Assembly: GCA_020635205.1 (NCBI GenBank)
Contig: JACKAE010000002.1
Coordinates: 1,058,866-1,122,865 of the forward strand
Source of the DNA: Ignavibacteria bacterium
GTDB lineage: Bacteria; Bacteroidota; Ignavibacteria; OLB7
Direction of reading: 5' to 3'
DNA: 64,000 bases
The first letter of the stretch is position 1. Every line of letters starts with the position of its first letter. This document shows, piece after piece, positions 33,090 through 41,697 of this stretch. The notes beneath the pieces are model-generated. The model was given only the letters and a program-made list of their open reading frames with translations, did not search any database and had not been told where the DNA came from. The position numbers and the translations under genes are program-made.

Positions 33090-36000
33090 CTACTCTGAAA
33101 TACTGATTCCCCACCGCCACTTCAAACCCTCATCTTCCAATAATGTTGACGATGTCCAGAATGGTATGTAGAGTGATAGACGAACAGGGTTCGGACTGTC
33201 AATAAGATCTTTCTGCGGTTGAGAGAAGAGAAGGTTCAGTAAATCAATCGAAACGATGCTTCCTCCCTCAACGTGATATTGCTCAAAGGACTTGAAGGTG
33301 GCAACGTCGGGGAGAACCCAGCCTCCGGCAGCGTAGAGACTCAAGCCGATGTGGTCGAGAGGCCAGATATTCACCAGCGATGAAAGTCTCCTGAATCCTA
33401 CAGTGACTCTCCCGTTTGCAAGATGGTTGCCATACCGAAGTGAATCGGGAGCCTCTGTTAGGCCGATTAGGTATCCTTCGGTAGGTAGTATTAGGTGATT
33501 GCGTTCGGCAAAGTCAGGAGCAGCATTCATGCCAAGCCGGTTGATCACATTGTCGTGCATCGTCCGAGAGGATGAACCGGCTCCGTTGAACTTGAATTGT
33601 GAAGAGGGTGTGCCGAGGCTCGTACCAAGAAACAGATTTTCCTCAACATCCAATCCGAACAGACGTTGATTCGATGAACCCTGAATCTTCCACTGCGCAA
33701 AGCCATTATCTGCCCCAGCCGTAGCTGAAACTTCAATCGAAAGCTCATTCCTCTGTTCCCAGCCTCGTTGCGTTAGCTGATACTCCAAACCGATTCGGTT
33801 CACCCCTTCGGAATCCCACACAGCGACGGCATTAGGGTAGATCTTTCCTGTCTGCTGTGAATGTTCAGCGTAGAGTTGCAACTTGTGGTGGAGACTTGTG
33901 CTGTAGTAGAAGGGGCGAAGTTCTTTGCTGAGACCAACCCGCCACAGTTCCAGACCGTCGTTGTTGGTAGCCATCATTTCAACGCGACCGAGACGCCCTA
34001 AAAATGAAACGGGTGTTTCATAGCTCCCGTTGTAGTTGATCCGACTTGAACCAATGTTATAGTAAAGACCGAGGGAGCTGTTGTAGCGGTCGAAGGCGTA
34101 GCCTCCATCAGCAAGAAATCCAACTTGTCCCCCTTCAGCTTCAGAATACCAGATCGTAGGTCGCAAGCGGATCGAATATTTATCGAGTGGACGTTGTAAA
34201 TCCCAACGACGCCAGAAGGCGACGTGGGATGGGGGGAGAAGATGGCTTACAACTCCTGTTGTGACGATGTTGTTCGTTCGGTCAAGGTCGAGTAGAGTTA
34301 TCGAAGGATCGATCTCACTTTTGATAACGTTCTTCGGAGATGTGAACGTTGCTCGGTACGTTCTATCCACCCAAAACCAGCGGGGTAGATGATAGTCAAC
34401 ACCCGGCTTCTTCCAATTCTCTGCTGGAATGTTTGCTGTTGCCGTTGTTCCATCTTCGTAGGTTAAGGTCAGGTCAATCGGCATCACAATCTCATCACGG
34501 TTCGATAACTCGAGAGTGATTTGCCAAGTTCCGTCTCCATTCTGTTCAGAGGTGATCGACTCCATTGCGTAGTCACACGTTTTGTCCGATCCGATCCACT
34601 GATTGAAAAACCAATCAAGACGCATTCCGCTCGATTCTTCCATCGCTCGTTCAAAGTCTCGTTGGTCGGGATGACGAAACTTCCACTGATTGTAGTAGCG
34701 GCGCATTCCCTCATCGAAGAGTGAATCACCGAACATATACTGAAGTTGTCTGACAACTGCTTCCCCTTTAGAATAGACAAGACTTGCCGTTGTTGGCTCT
34801 CGAAACCTATCGTGATAAGTGTTCAGTGGTTCATCGTAGCCAACAACGGAGAGTTGACAGTAGGGATAGACTTCTCTCCACCGAGCATGATCCAGAGGAT
34901 AGACGACACGACGCAACCAAGAAGCATTAGAGGCCGGTTCTCCGTTTAGATTTCGATTAGCTTCGTCGGTCAAAAACTGCGTCAAACCTTCGTCGAGCCA
35001 TGCCTGCTGCGTTTCGTTGTTTGCCATCATGCCGTAATACCATTGGTGACCAGCTTCGTGGGCAATCACTCGATAGAGAGAACTGAACCCTCTATACCCA
35101 GTTATCATGATGAGCATGGGATACTCCATTCCTCCATCACCAGCATGTGCTACAGTAAACTGTGGCCAGGCATACTGACCGAAACGCGTGCTGTAGTATT
35201 CCAGAATCTCTCTTGTCCACTGGGGGGCATACCGCCAAGAGGGGAAGCGCTCGAGATAACTTCTCTTGACCAAGATGTGGATTCGCGTCTCACCGACGTG
35301 CGTAATCTGGTGCGCATACTGTTGGTCAGCCACCCATGCGAAATCGTGTACGTTCTCAGCATGAAACTTCCAGGTCTTTTCTCCACTCCCCGATGCTGGT
35401 GAGAGAAGAGTCGTGTCTTGTCCCTGAAAGTCATATCCACACTTCACCTCACTCGGGTTCGTAACGATTCCAGTGCCACCTACAACGTAGTTTGCCGGGA
35501 GCGTTATCTCCACATCAAACGTACCGAAGACACCGTAGAACTCTCGTTCCACATACTCATCGGGATGCCATCCGTTGCGGTCGTACTCGGCAAGTTTTGG
35601 ATACCACTGCGACATTGAAAATTCTATCCCTTCAGGACTGTTCCACCCACCCCGTCGTTTCAGAAGTGGAATAACAGACTTCCACTCCATCACAAATTCA
35701 GTGGAATCGCCCGGCAGCAAAGGTTGAGCTAAGTCTGCCGTGAGAATTGTCTCGTAGACTGACCACTGTAGCGGAGTTCCCTTTTGAGTAAGCGAGCGAA
35801 CTTCGACGTTGCCACGTTGATCGGGGGTAAGTTTGTCGATGCTTTTCCAACTTTCGGGAAGTGATTTATCGCGGCGATCCATCCCACTTCCCGGAGTAAA
35901 TGCGTTGTAGAAGAGATGATAGTAAACTGTCTCGATTGTGTCGGGGGAGTTGTTGACGTAGGTCAGGCGTTGTGTTCCTCTATAGGAGTGGGTGCGAGCC

Positions 36001-36116
36001 TCAAGGTGAACCTCCATTTGGTAGTGAACACGTTGCTGCCATGCAAACAGATGCGAAGAAGTAAGAAAGAGAGCAAAAGAGCAGAGGGCAAAACGAAGGT
36101 GTAGATGTCTGATCAT
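33090..36116 (-). CDS. M1-family metallopeptidase with a barrel-like C-terminal region
   Basis: From the ATG at 36116 the protein is 1008 residues with a signal peptide (residues 1-25, ends LFAWQ). The M1 fold covers about 30-560: GGMEYPML is the GAMEN-type exopeptidase motif (about 328-335), and the zinc site is HEAGH (353-357) with Glu376 in WLDEG eighteen residues later. Residues about 640-1008 alternate short aromatic beta strands (IRLRPTIWYSEAEGG, SLGLYYNIGSSRINYNGSY, LVNIWPLDHIGLSLYAAGGW) as in an outer-membrane barrel of the surface-antigen type, so the enzyme may be anchored in the outer membrane. Usual M1 proteins end near residue 600-900. An earlier frame start at 36161 lacks a signal peptide. 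Confidence 0.87.
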   Translation of the reverse strand: MIRHLHLRFALCSFALFLTSSHLFAWQQRVHYQMEVHLEARTHSYRGTQRLTYVNNSPDTIETVYYHLFYNAFTPGSGMDRRDKSLPESWKSIDKLTPDQRGNVEVRSLTQKGTPLQWSVYETILTADLAQPLLPGDSTEFVMEWKSVIPLLKRRGGWNSPEGIEFSMSQWYPKLAEYDRNGWHPDEYVEREFYGVFGTFDVEITLPANYVVGGTGIVTNPSEVKCGYDFQGQDTTLLSPASGSGEKTWKFHAENVHDFAWVADQQYAHQITHVGETRIHILVKRSYLERFPSWRYAPQWTREILEYYSTRFGQYAWPQFTVAHAGDGGMEYPMLIMITGYRGFSSLYRVIAHEAGHQWYYGMMANNETQQAWLDEGLTQFLTDEANRNLNGEPASNASWLRRVVYPLDHARWREVYPYCQLSVVGYDEPLNTYHDRFREPTTASLVYSKGEAVVRQLQYMFGDSLFDEGMRRYYNQWKFRHPDQRDFERAMEESSGMRLDWFFNQWIGSDKTCDYAMESITSEQNGDGTWQITLELSNRDEIVMPIDLTLTYEDGTTATANIPAENWKKPGVDYHLPRWFWVDRTYRATFTSPKNVIKSEIDPSITLLDLDRTNNIVTTGVVSHLLPPSHVAFWRRWDLQRPLDKYSIRLRPTIWYSEAEGGQVGFLADGGYAFDRYNSSLGLYYNIGSSRINYNGSYETPVSFLGRLGRVEMMATNNDGLELWRVGLSKELRPFYYSTSLHHKLQLYAEHSQQTGKIYPNAVAVWDSEGVNRIGLEYQLTQRGWEQRNELSIEVSATAGADNGFAQWKIQGSSNQRLFGLDVEENLFLGTSLGTPSSQFKFNGAGSSSRTMHDNVINRLGMNAAPDFAERNHLILPTEGYLIGLTEAPDSLRYGNHLANGRVTVGFRRLSSLVNIWPLDHIGLSLYAAGGWVLPDVATFKSFEQYHVEGGSIVSIDLLNLLFSQPQKDLIDSPNPVRLSLYIPFWTSSTLLEDEGLKWRWGISISE

Positions 36117-36463
36117 TCTGTCGTGAGGCTCAATTCTAATGGAACATGGCTTAGTTTGCATAGAGGAAAATAGCGAGTTCCGTGCAACCAGCCTTCTCTT
36201 GGAGTTTGCCTGCTGAGTGAATCTGCTCGATTACTTACCAAGCAGAACGTTGAGAGTTGTGGACACTTCTTAAAACGCACAGGGGAAGAATACAATTGTT
36301 GGAGGGTACAAAGTGAGGTTTAGAATTGTCTTGTAAGGCTGGTTCTATACATCTTCAAATCAAAAGAAATGCACAGATGTTTACGAACCGCATACTCTGG
36401 GAGATCGGGTCTGTGCTATATTCTCCCTTCACAAAACAACGTTTTCTACATCTAAAAGAACCG
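36117..36463. other. Divergent intergenic region
   Basis: About 350 bases between the M1 peptidase and the YgfZ-like gene. It should hold promoters for both. No match to a strong promoter, repeat or RNA gene was seen. Confidence 0.5.
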
Positions 36464-37471
36464 ATGCAACTATACAGACCTGATGAAAGCGAGTATGTTA
36501 GCCTAACGAACGGTGCGGCGTTAGCCATATTGAATCGTGGAGTTATTCGTGGTGTAGGAAGTGATCGACTCGACCTACTTCACCGGCTTTCAACTGGCGA
36601 TGTCGGAAATTTGAAGCCGGGACAGGAGAGAACAACCATCCTCACCACAGAAAAGGGAAGGATTCTTGAAGTGCTCCGCGTTATAGCCATGCAGGATGAA
36701 ATCCTCATTCTTCTTGATGGTAACGATGTTGAGGGGGTACGTTCATGGCTTGATAAGTATACAATCATGGATGACTTCGAAACATCCGATGTCACCAAAG
36801 AGTATGCCTTGGTTGGCCTCTATGGAATGGGTGTGCGTGCGGTTGTGAGTGAACTCTTTGGCATAAGTCTACCAAAGAGTGGGGATTTTACCGAGTTTGA
36901 CGTTGATGGTGAGCGGGCACTTCTCTTGCGTGATGTCGGTCTGGCCGGACCTGAGGGAGCTGTTCTCGTTGTGGGTGTAGGGAAGTTGTCTCCACTGAAA
37001 GCGATGTTTGTTCAGAGAGGAGTTGAGCAACTAAGTGAGGAGACTCGCCAAGTTTTGCGTGTGGAGGCTGGGAAGGGGGAGATGAATGCGGAGCTATCGG
37101 GAGACTACAACCCGTTGGAAGCCGGTTTGGTTTCCAACGTCTCGTTTACGAAGGGATGCTACATCGGTCAGGAAGTAATTGCCAGACTCGATACCTACGA
37201 CAAGGTGAAGCGGCGATTGATTGGGGTGAAAGTTCATGCTGACGACGCAGAGGAACTTACGGTAAATGGGGAGGTTGCTATTCGTGAGGTTGTTGAGAAT
37301 GAGCCTGTTGGAGTGCTCACAACTCTCGCAAGCTCTCCGCAACATGGTCTGATTGGGCTTGGGTACATTCGGGCTGCGTATGCAATTCCAGACCTTGAGG
37401 TTGAGTTGTTCAGCTCTAAAAATCCAGAAGTGACAATTGCGAGTGGCAAGCTGAGCATGCTTCCGTTTTGA
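36464..37471 (+). CDS. ygfZ: YgfZ/GcvT-type folate-binding protein
   Basis: Folate-dependent protein needed for assembly or repair of some iron-sulfur enzymes. The 335-residue protein starts at the ATG 36464 (MQLYRPDESEYV). Its signature KGCYIGQEVIARLD (with the conserved cysteine in K-G-C-Y-x-G-Q-E) is at about residue 226, preceded by a GcvT-like N-terminal domain (HRLSTGDVGNLKPGQERTTI) and followed by the C-terminal barrel (GLIGLGYIRAAYA). An earlier TTG start at 36326 is possible but adds unlike sequence. Confidence 0.9.
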   Translation: MQLYRPDESEYVSLTNGAALAILNRGVIRGVGSDRLDLLHRLSTGDVGNLKPGQERTTILTTEKGRILEVLRVIAMQDEILILLDGNDVEGVRSWLDKYTIMDDFETSDVTKEYALVGLYGMGVRAVVSELFGISLPKSGDFTEFDVDGERALLLRDVGLAGPEGAVLVVGVGKLSPLKAMFVQRGVEQLSEETRQVLRVEAGKGEMNAELSGDYNPLEAGLVSNVSFTKGCYIGQEVIARLDTYDKVKRRLIGVKVHADDAEELTVNGEVAIREVVENEPVGVLTTLASSPQHGLIGLGYIRAAYAIPDLEVELFSSKNPEVTIASGKLSMLPF

Positions 37472-37573
37472 CAAAAGTTCTGGGAATATGTTCGGGCAAA
37501 GGTAGAGGTTGGATCAAAATTTTGGGTGGATTTTTTTGTGGCAAATAAACGGTATTAGAAGAGATTAAAGAGA

Positions 37574-38482
37574 ATGAATCAAAATCCATATGGAAAAGGG
37601 CCTGACAGCCCGATGGTGAAAGCCTATAACAACAAAGAGTTCCTGAATAGTCGAGAGGCCCGCATTATTCGCATTATGGCCGAATATCTGGAACCAGTTA
37701 CTCGACTTGAACAGCACAACATCGACGGTGCAATTGTAATCTTCGGCTCGGCTCGAGTTCAACCAACGGAATCAGTGCAGGCTGAGATTGCTGGACTTGA
37801 AGAACTGATGAGCCAAGAAAGTGACTCTAATGATGCGTTGGAGCTGCAACTGAAGCGACTTCAGTATAAATTAAAGATGGCTCGGTACTACGACGATGCA
37901 GTGGAGTTGGGGCGGCGACTTACTGAGTGGGGAGAGATCGTAACAACGCCAGAGGGGAGCCGGTCGTTCCTGATATGCAGCGGAGGTGGCCCAGGCATTA
38001 TGGAGGCTTCGAACAGAGGGGCACACAAGGCAGGGGGAGATTCGATTGGACTGAACATTTCTCTCCCCTTCGAGCAGACTCCAAACCAGTACGCAACGGC
38101 ATCTCTCAACTTTGAGTTTCACTACTTCTTCATGAGGAAACTCTTCTTCATGTCACTTGCAAATGCTGTGGTGATCTTTCCGGGAGGCTTTGGTACGCTC
38201 GACGAGTTGATGGAGGCTTTAACGCTTGTGCAGACCGGGAAAGTGACAAAGCACTTGCCAATTGTTCTCTACGGCAAGGAGTTCTGGGAGAACCTGATTA
38301 ACCTCGATTATTTGGTAGAGACCGGTATGATTTCAGAAGAAGACTTGAATCTGTTTCACCGTAGTGACTCGGTAGACGATGCCTTTAAATACTTAACGAA
38401 CCGACTGGAGGCACACCATCAAGTAGGAGAGGGGAGAAGAAGTGATCCGGGGCACATAAGAACTGACTTGGAGGATCTTTGA
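37574..38482 (+). CDS. LOG-family protein (TIGR00730-like Rossmann fold)
   Basis: A 302-residue lysine-decarboxylase-like (LOG) protein. Members are phosphoribohydrolases that release cytokinin-type bases or cleave other nucleotide 5'-monophosphates. The signature PGGFGTLDELMEAL (about residues 203-216) and the GGGPGIMEASNRGAHKAGG glycine loop (137-155) are intact. A long N-terminal helical extension (about 1-50) and an inserted helical hairpin (about 70-115) fit the larger LOG subgroup. It overlaps the next gene by one base (TGATG). Confidence 0.9.
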   Translation: MNQNPYGKGPDSPMVKAYNNKEFLNSREARIIRIMAEYLEPVTRLEQHNIDGAIVIFGSARVQPTESVQAEIAGLEELMSQESDSNDALELQLKRLQYKLKMARYYDDAVELGRRLTEWGEIVTTPEGSRSFLICSGGGPGIMEASNRGAHKAGGDSIGLNISLPFEQTPNQYATASLNFEFHYFFMRKLFFMSLANAVVIFPGGFGTLDELMEALTLVQTGKVTKHLPIVLYGKEFWENLINLDYLVETGMISEEDLNLFHRSDSVDDAFKYLTNRLEAHHQVGEGRRSDPGHIRTDLEDL

Positions 38483-39354
38483 TGGTTGATCGGGAACTTG
38501 ATTCACTTGTCCGTCTGCTGGACGATCCTGATCCAACAGTACGTGAAGCTGTCTTCGGTCGGTTGACCGAGCTTGGGACAGTGGCTACCGTGCAGCTCCG
38601 TGATATTATCAATGGGAAGGGGGAACTTCAGTACGACAGCGAACTTCACCTTGCAGCACAGGATGCACTCAGCGAGATCGGGATGCGGAGAATGCTCGAC
38701 GGATTGCGAAAGGTGAGCGAAAGTGAAGCGGACAAGAGTGGCGGTGATGATTTCGATCTTGAGGGGGCAACCTTGGCTGTGGCATTGCACCGTTATCCAG
38801 ATTTGGATGCGAAGGTTTATCGTTCCAAACTCGATACGATGGCCGAACTACTGCGGTGGCGTACTCGTGAGTCGAACGTTGGAATGGAGGCGATTCGTGA
38901 ATTCCGAATTTACCTCGTGCGCCAACAGTTGTGGAAGGGAGTTTCCCAGAACAAATATCACGATCCAGAAAATTCCTGCCTGAACAGCGTTATCGATCGG
39001 CGTCGTGGAATTCCTGTGACTATGACAGTGGTCTGGCTTCTCCTTGCGCAACGTCTCGGGCTTCCCCTTCACGGGGTTAGTTTTCCTGTTCACTTCCTCG
39101 CTCGGTACAAGAGTGATGACGAAGACTTCCTGATTGACCCGTTCAACGATGGTGTAGTAGTGACCGAAGAGCAGTGCAAGACGTTCCTTCAGTCGATTGG
39201 CGTAGAGTTCCACCCCGGTTTTCTTGAGCCAGTGGGGGGACGTCACATTGTGGCGAGGATGCTCCGTAATCTTGCTGAAATTTACCAAGAGTCAGAGCCG
39301 AGGCTTGCTCTCGGAATGGAAGAGGGAATACGCATTCTATCAGAGGGAGAATAG
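38482..39354 (+). CDS. SirB1-family transglutaminase-like protein
   Basis: A 290-residue protein with an N-terminal HEAT-like helical pair (LDDPDPTVREAVFGRLTELG) and a SirB1/transglutaminase-like core from about residue 90 (LNSVIDRRRGIPVTMTVVWL, LGLPLHGVSFPVHFLARY, FLIDPFNDG). The Cys-His-Asp triad of active transglutaminases is not complete: the usual N-C becomes SCLNSV earlier and His in VHFLAR and Asp in IDPF remain. Function in bacteria is unknown. The ATG at 38482 overlaps the previous stop codon; an in-frame TTG three bases earlier is less likely. Confidence 0.85.
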   Translation: MVDRELDSLVRLLDDPDPTVREAVFGRLTELGTVATVQLRDIINGKGELQYDSELHLAAQDALSEIGMRRMLDGLRKVSESEADKSGGDDFDLEGATLAVALHRYPDLDAKVYRSKLDTMAELLRWRTRESNVGMEAIREFRIYLVRQQLWKGVSQNKYHDPENSCLNSVIDRRRGIPVTMTVVWLLLAQRLGLPLHGVSFPVHFLARYKSDDEDFLIDPFNDGVVVTEEQCKTFLQSIGVEFHPGFLEPVGGRHIVARMLRNLAEIYQESEPRLALGMEEGIRILSEGE

Positions 39355-39375
39355 TGGAAGTATCGTCAAGGCTGA

Positions 39376-40023
39376 TTACTCGCTTAACTTTTTTTCTCGT
39401 CTCTTCTCTCTCCCTCTCATTACCAACCACCTCACAACAAAGAAGAGAACCGCGCCCCCAAAAATGATGGAGACAACCAGTCCATACTGACGCAGAATCT
39501 CCTCTCCTTTTTGCCAGTTCTCACCTAAGAAGCTCCCAAGCCAAATCACAATGCTGTTCCAAGCGAGTGCAGATATTGTGCAGAAGAAGGTTGTCCTCTT
39601 AATCTCCAGCTCCGACATCCCCGCAAAGAAGCTAACAACGGCTCGTGTCCCTGCCATAAATCTGTTGATGATAATTACGCCGAATCCGTATTTGTCGAAC
39701 CAAGCATCAACTTTCTCAACAGATTTTTTTGTGATGAAGGGGAACTTCGTAGAGTTGGTGAGGGCACGTCCGAAGCGGCGTCCGAGATAGAATGCTGTGA
39801 TAAATCCCAACACGCTTCCTGCTGTAGAGATGAGAATTGCAGGAACTATGTTAATTGTCCCAATACCGATTAACGTGGCTATGAACAGCATCAAGACATC
39901 GCTCGGTGAAGGGGGGAAGAGATTCTCGATATAGGTGGTGATGAACAGTGCTGTGTAAATGCCGAGAGGGGACAAGCCCTGCAACCATTCGATCAGAGAC
40001 TGGATGTTGAAGGCATCAAACAT
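39376..40023 (-). CDS. DedA/VTT-family membrane protein
   Basis: A 215-residue integral membrane protein of the DedA family, flippases or transporters for undecaprenyl phosphate or phospholipids. Hydrophobic helices lie at about 17-35, 40-75, 140-160 and 180-200. The signature ENLFPPSPSDVLMLF (with acidic ENLF and proline) and RFMAGTRAVVSFFAGMSE (residues about 119-136) with the conserved Arg-Arg-Gly pattern are present. A TTCAAAA-type repeat starts 8 bases before its start and covers the expected leader. Confidence 0.9.
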   Translation of the reverse strand: MFDAFNIQSLIEWLQGLSPLGIYTALFITTYIENLFPPSPSDVLMLFIATLIGIGTINIVPAILISTAGSVLGFITAFYLGRRFGRALTNSTKFPFITKKSVEKVDAWFDKYGFGVIIINRFMAGTRAVVSFFAGMSELEIKRTTFFCTISALAWNSIVIWLGSFLGENWQKGEEILRQYGLVVSIIFGGAVLFFVVRWLVMRGREKRREKKLSE

Positions 40024-40030
40024 GGCTGGT

Positions 40031-40060
40031 CAATTCAAAATTCAAAATGAAAAATTCAAA
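40031..40060. repeat. AATTCAAAA-type dispersed repeat, copy 3 (diverged)
   Basis: AATTCAAAATTCAAAATGAA then AAATTCAAAG; resembles 10444-10476 and 19460-19491. It overlaps the 5' leader of the DedA gene. Confidence 0.65.
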
Positions 40061-40140
40061 GCATCGGAGTGTGCCCAAGTAATACACAAACAGTTGGTGA
40101 CGGTACTGCTGACCTCAATATGCCCTTTCAACCTACGATA

Positions 40141-40178
40141 AAAAAAGACCGCTACCCTTTATGAGCAGCGGTCTTTAC
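40141..40178 (-). terminator. Intrinsic terminator after rpmB
   Basis: Stem AAAGACCGCT (40144-40153) and AGCGGTCTTT (40167-40176); on the minus strand it is followed by TTTTTT from the A-run at 40141. Closes the rpmB transcript. Confidence 0.85.
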
Positions 40179-40206
40179 TTGTAGTGAGAAAGAAAGATTC
40201 TCTCCC

Positions 40207-40431
40207 TTACTTTCCGTTAAGTTCTTTCATCATCGCCTTGTAGCCCTTTTTATCCAAGGTCTTCAATGCTTTAGCTGTGGCGCGGACGGTAACCCACCGA
40301 CCTTCATCTTCCAGCCAGATGCGTTTCTTCTGCAAGTTCAGCAGGAAGCGGCGATTCGATACGTTGTGGGCGTGTGAAATGCTCCGCCCGAATACCGGCT
40401 TCTTTCCGGTTAGTTCGCAAACGCGTGACAT
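40207..40431 (-). CDS. rpmB: 50S ribosomal protein L28
   Basis: A 74-residue large-subunit protein. It starts MSRVCELTGKKPVFGRSISH and continues with RRFLLNLQKKRIW and RVTV-type strands, as in bacterial L28. It has a single cysteine (CELTGKK), so the CxxC zinc pair of some L28 proteins is not complete. The ATG at 40431 is preceded by GGAGAA; a longer frame to 40515 is not needed. It sits alone, not beside rpmG. Confidence 0.95.
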   Translation of the reverse strand: MSRVCELTGKKPVFGRSISHAHNVSNRRFLLNLQKKRIWLEDEGRWVTVRATAKALKTLDKKGYKAMMKELNGK

Positions 40432-40576
40432 AATGTTCTCCCTCTTTATTGGTGTTATTTTTGTACTATCATCGCAAAGAATCACAAAGCTACAGAAATT
40501 CGGGTCGGAGGCCAAGAACCGACTCGGTGCAAACTGTAAACAAAGTTACAGGGAATAAGAGGAGATCGGGACAGTA

Positions 40577-41563
40577 ATGCAGACCCAACTACTCGAAACA
40601 ACGAGCAATTTTCGAGGGGCGATTGCTCAGGCAGCGAAGTTGATTGAGGGGGGAGAACTTGTGGCTTTCCCGACGGAAACGGTTTACGGGCTTGGAGCTG
40701 ATGTTACACGCTCGGACGTAGTCGAGAAGGTGTTCCGAGCAAAGGGGAGGCCGATAGATAACCCTATGATTGTTCACGTTGCAGATATTGAGGGGATGAG
40801 GGCTGCCGCTGTAGTGGATTGGCGAACGGAGAGAATCGTCGGGGCATTCACACCCGGTCCCCTAACGTTGGTGTTGCCAGCGTTGAGTACTATTCCCGCA
40901 ATTGCCCGTGCTGGGCTGCCAACAGTGGCCGTAAGAATTCCAGATCATCCAGTTGCTCTCGCTCTGCTTCAGGAGACCGGCCCTCTGGTTGCTCCGTCGG
41001 CGAACCTCTCGGGTCGCCCAAGCCCTACCACTGCGCAACATGTGTTGGATGATCTCAGTGGACGGATCGCCGCTGTTCTGGATGGTGGACCATGTCGCGT
41101 TGGGATTGAGTCAACAGTGCTCGATCTTACAACAGATAACCCGATAATCCTACGTCCTGGAGTTATTGAACTTGAGGAAATTCGGGAGTTTCTTCTTAGA
41201 GAATCTGCAAGTGTAGCAGATGTCGATTCAGACTATCCCTCAACAGAAATAGATGCCTTGAATTCCACCTCACCCCGCGCACCAGGAATGAAGTATCGGC
41301 ACTATGCCCCCCAACTGCCGGTGCATTTGGTTTTGAGTGGTGATCTGCCATCAATAGGAACAGATACCCTTGTGTTGACAACCAACAAACACATCGAGAA
41401 GTTTGAAGGTAAACGTGTAGAGATCGTCTCGGAATCTTCTCTCTACGAGCAGTTCCGCCGCGCAGAATCGGAAGGGCTAAGGGAGATTCTGATCTATGCT
41501 GATCTTGGAGAACTCCCCTCTGGACTTCTGAACAGGATGGAGAAGGCAGTCGCAGGGGAGTGA
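40577..41563 (+). CDS. tsaC: Threonylcarbamoyl-AMP synthase (Sua5/TsaC)
   Basis: Makes threonylcarbamoyl-AMP for the t6A base at tRNA position 37. The 328-residue protein has the YrdC domain (residues about 10-200) with VAFPTETVYGLGADVT, FRAKGRPIDNPMIVHV, PGPLTLVLP, LVAPSANLSGRPSPT and IESTVLDL, and the extra Sua5 C-terminal domain (about 220-328, after RAPGMKYRHYAPQLPV). The two-domain form is normal for Sua5. It stands alone. Confidence 0.95.
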   Translation: MQTQLLETTSNFRGAIAQAAKLIEGGELVAFPTETVYGLGADVTRSDVVEKVFRAKGRPIDNPMIVHVADIEGMRAAAVVDWRTERIVGAFTPGPLTLVLPALSTIPAIARAGLPTVAVRIPDHPVALALLQETGPLVAPSANLSGRPSPTTAQHVLDDLSGRIAAVLDGGPCRVGIESTVLDLTTDNPIILRPGVIELEEIREFLLRESASVADVDSDYPSTEIDALNSTSPRAPGMKYRHYAPQLPVHLVLSGDLPSIGTDTLVLTTNKHIEKFEGKRVEIVSESSLYEQFRRAESEGLREILIYADLGELPSGLLNRMEKAVAGE

Positions 41564-41697
41564 TGAGTGATCCTACCGAAATGCAGTAGTTTTAGTTCTT
41601 CCCAAGGGTTCTATTTCCTTCCTTTTGTCGGATGTTCTATCTTACGTTATCATAATTCGTTCATCTTGACTTACTCACCATCTTCTACGGTTCCCAA

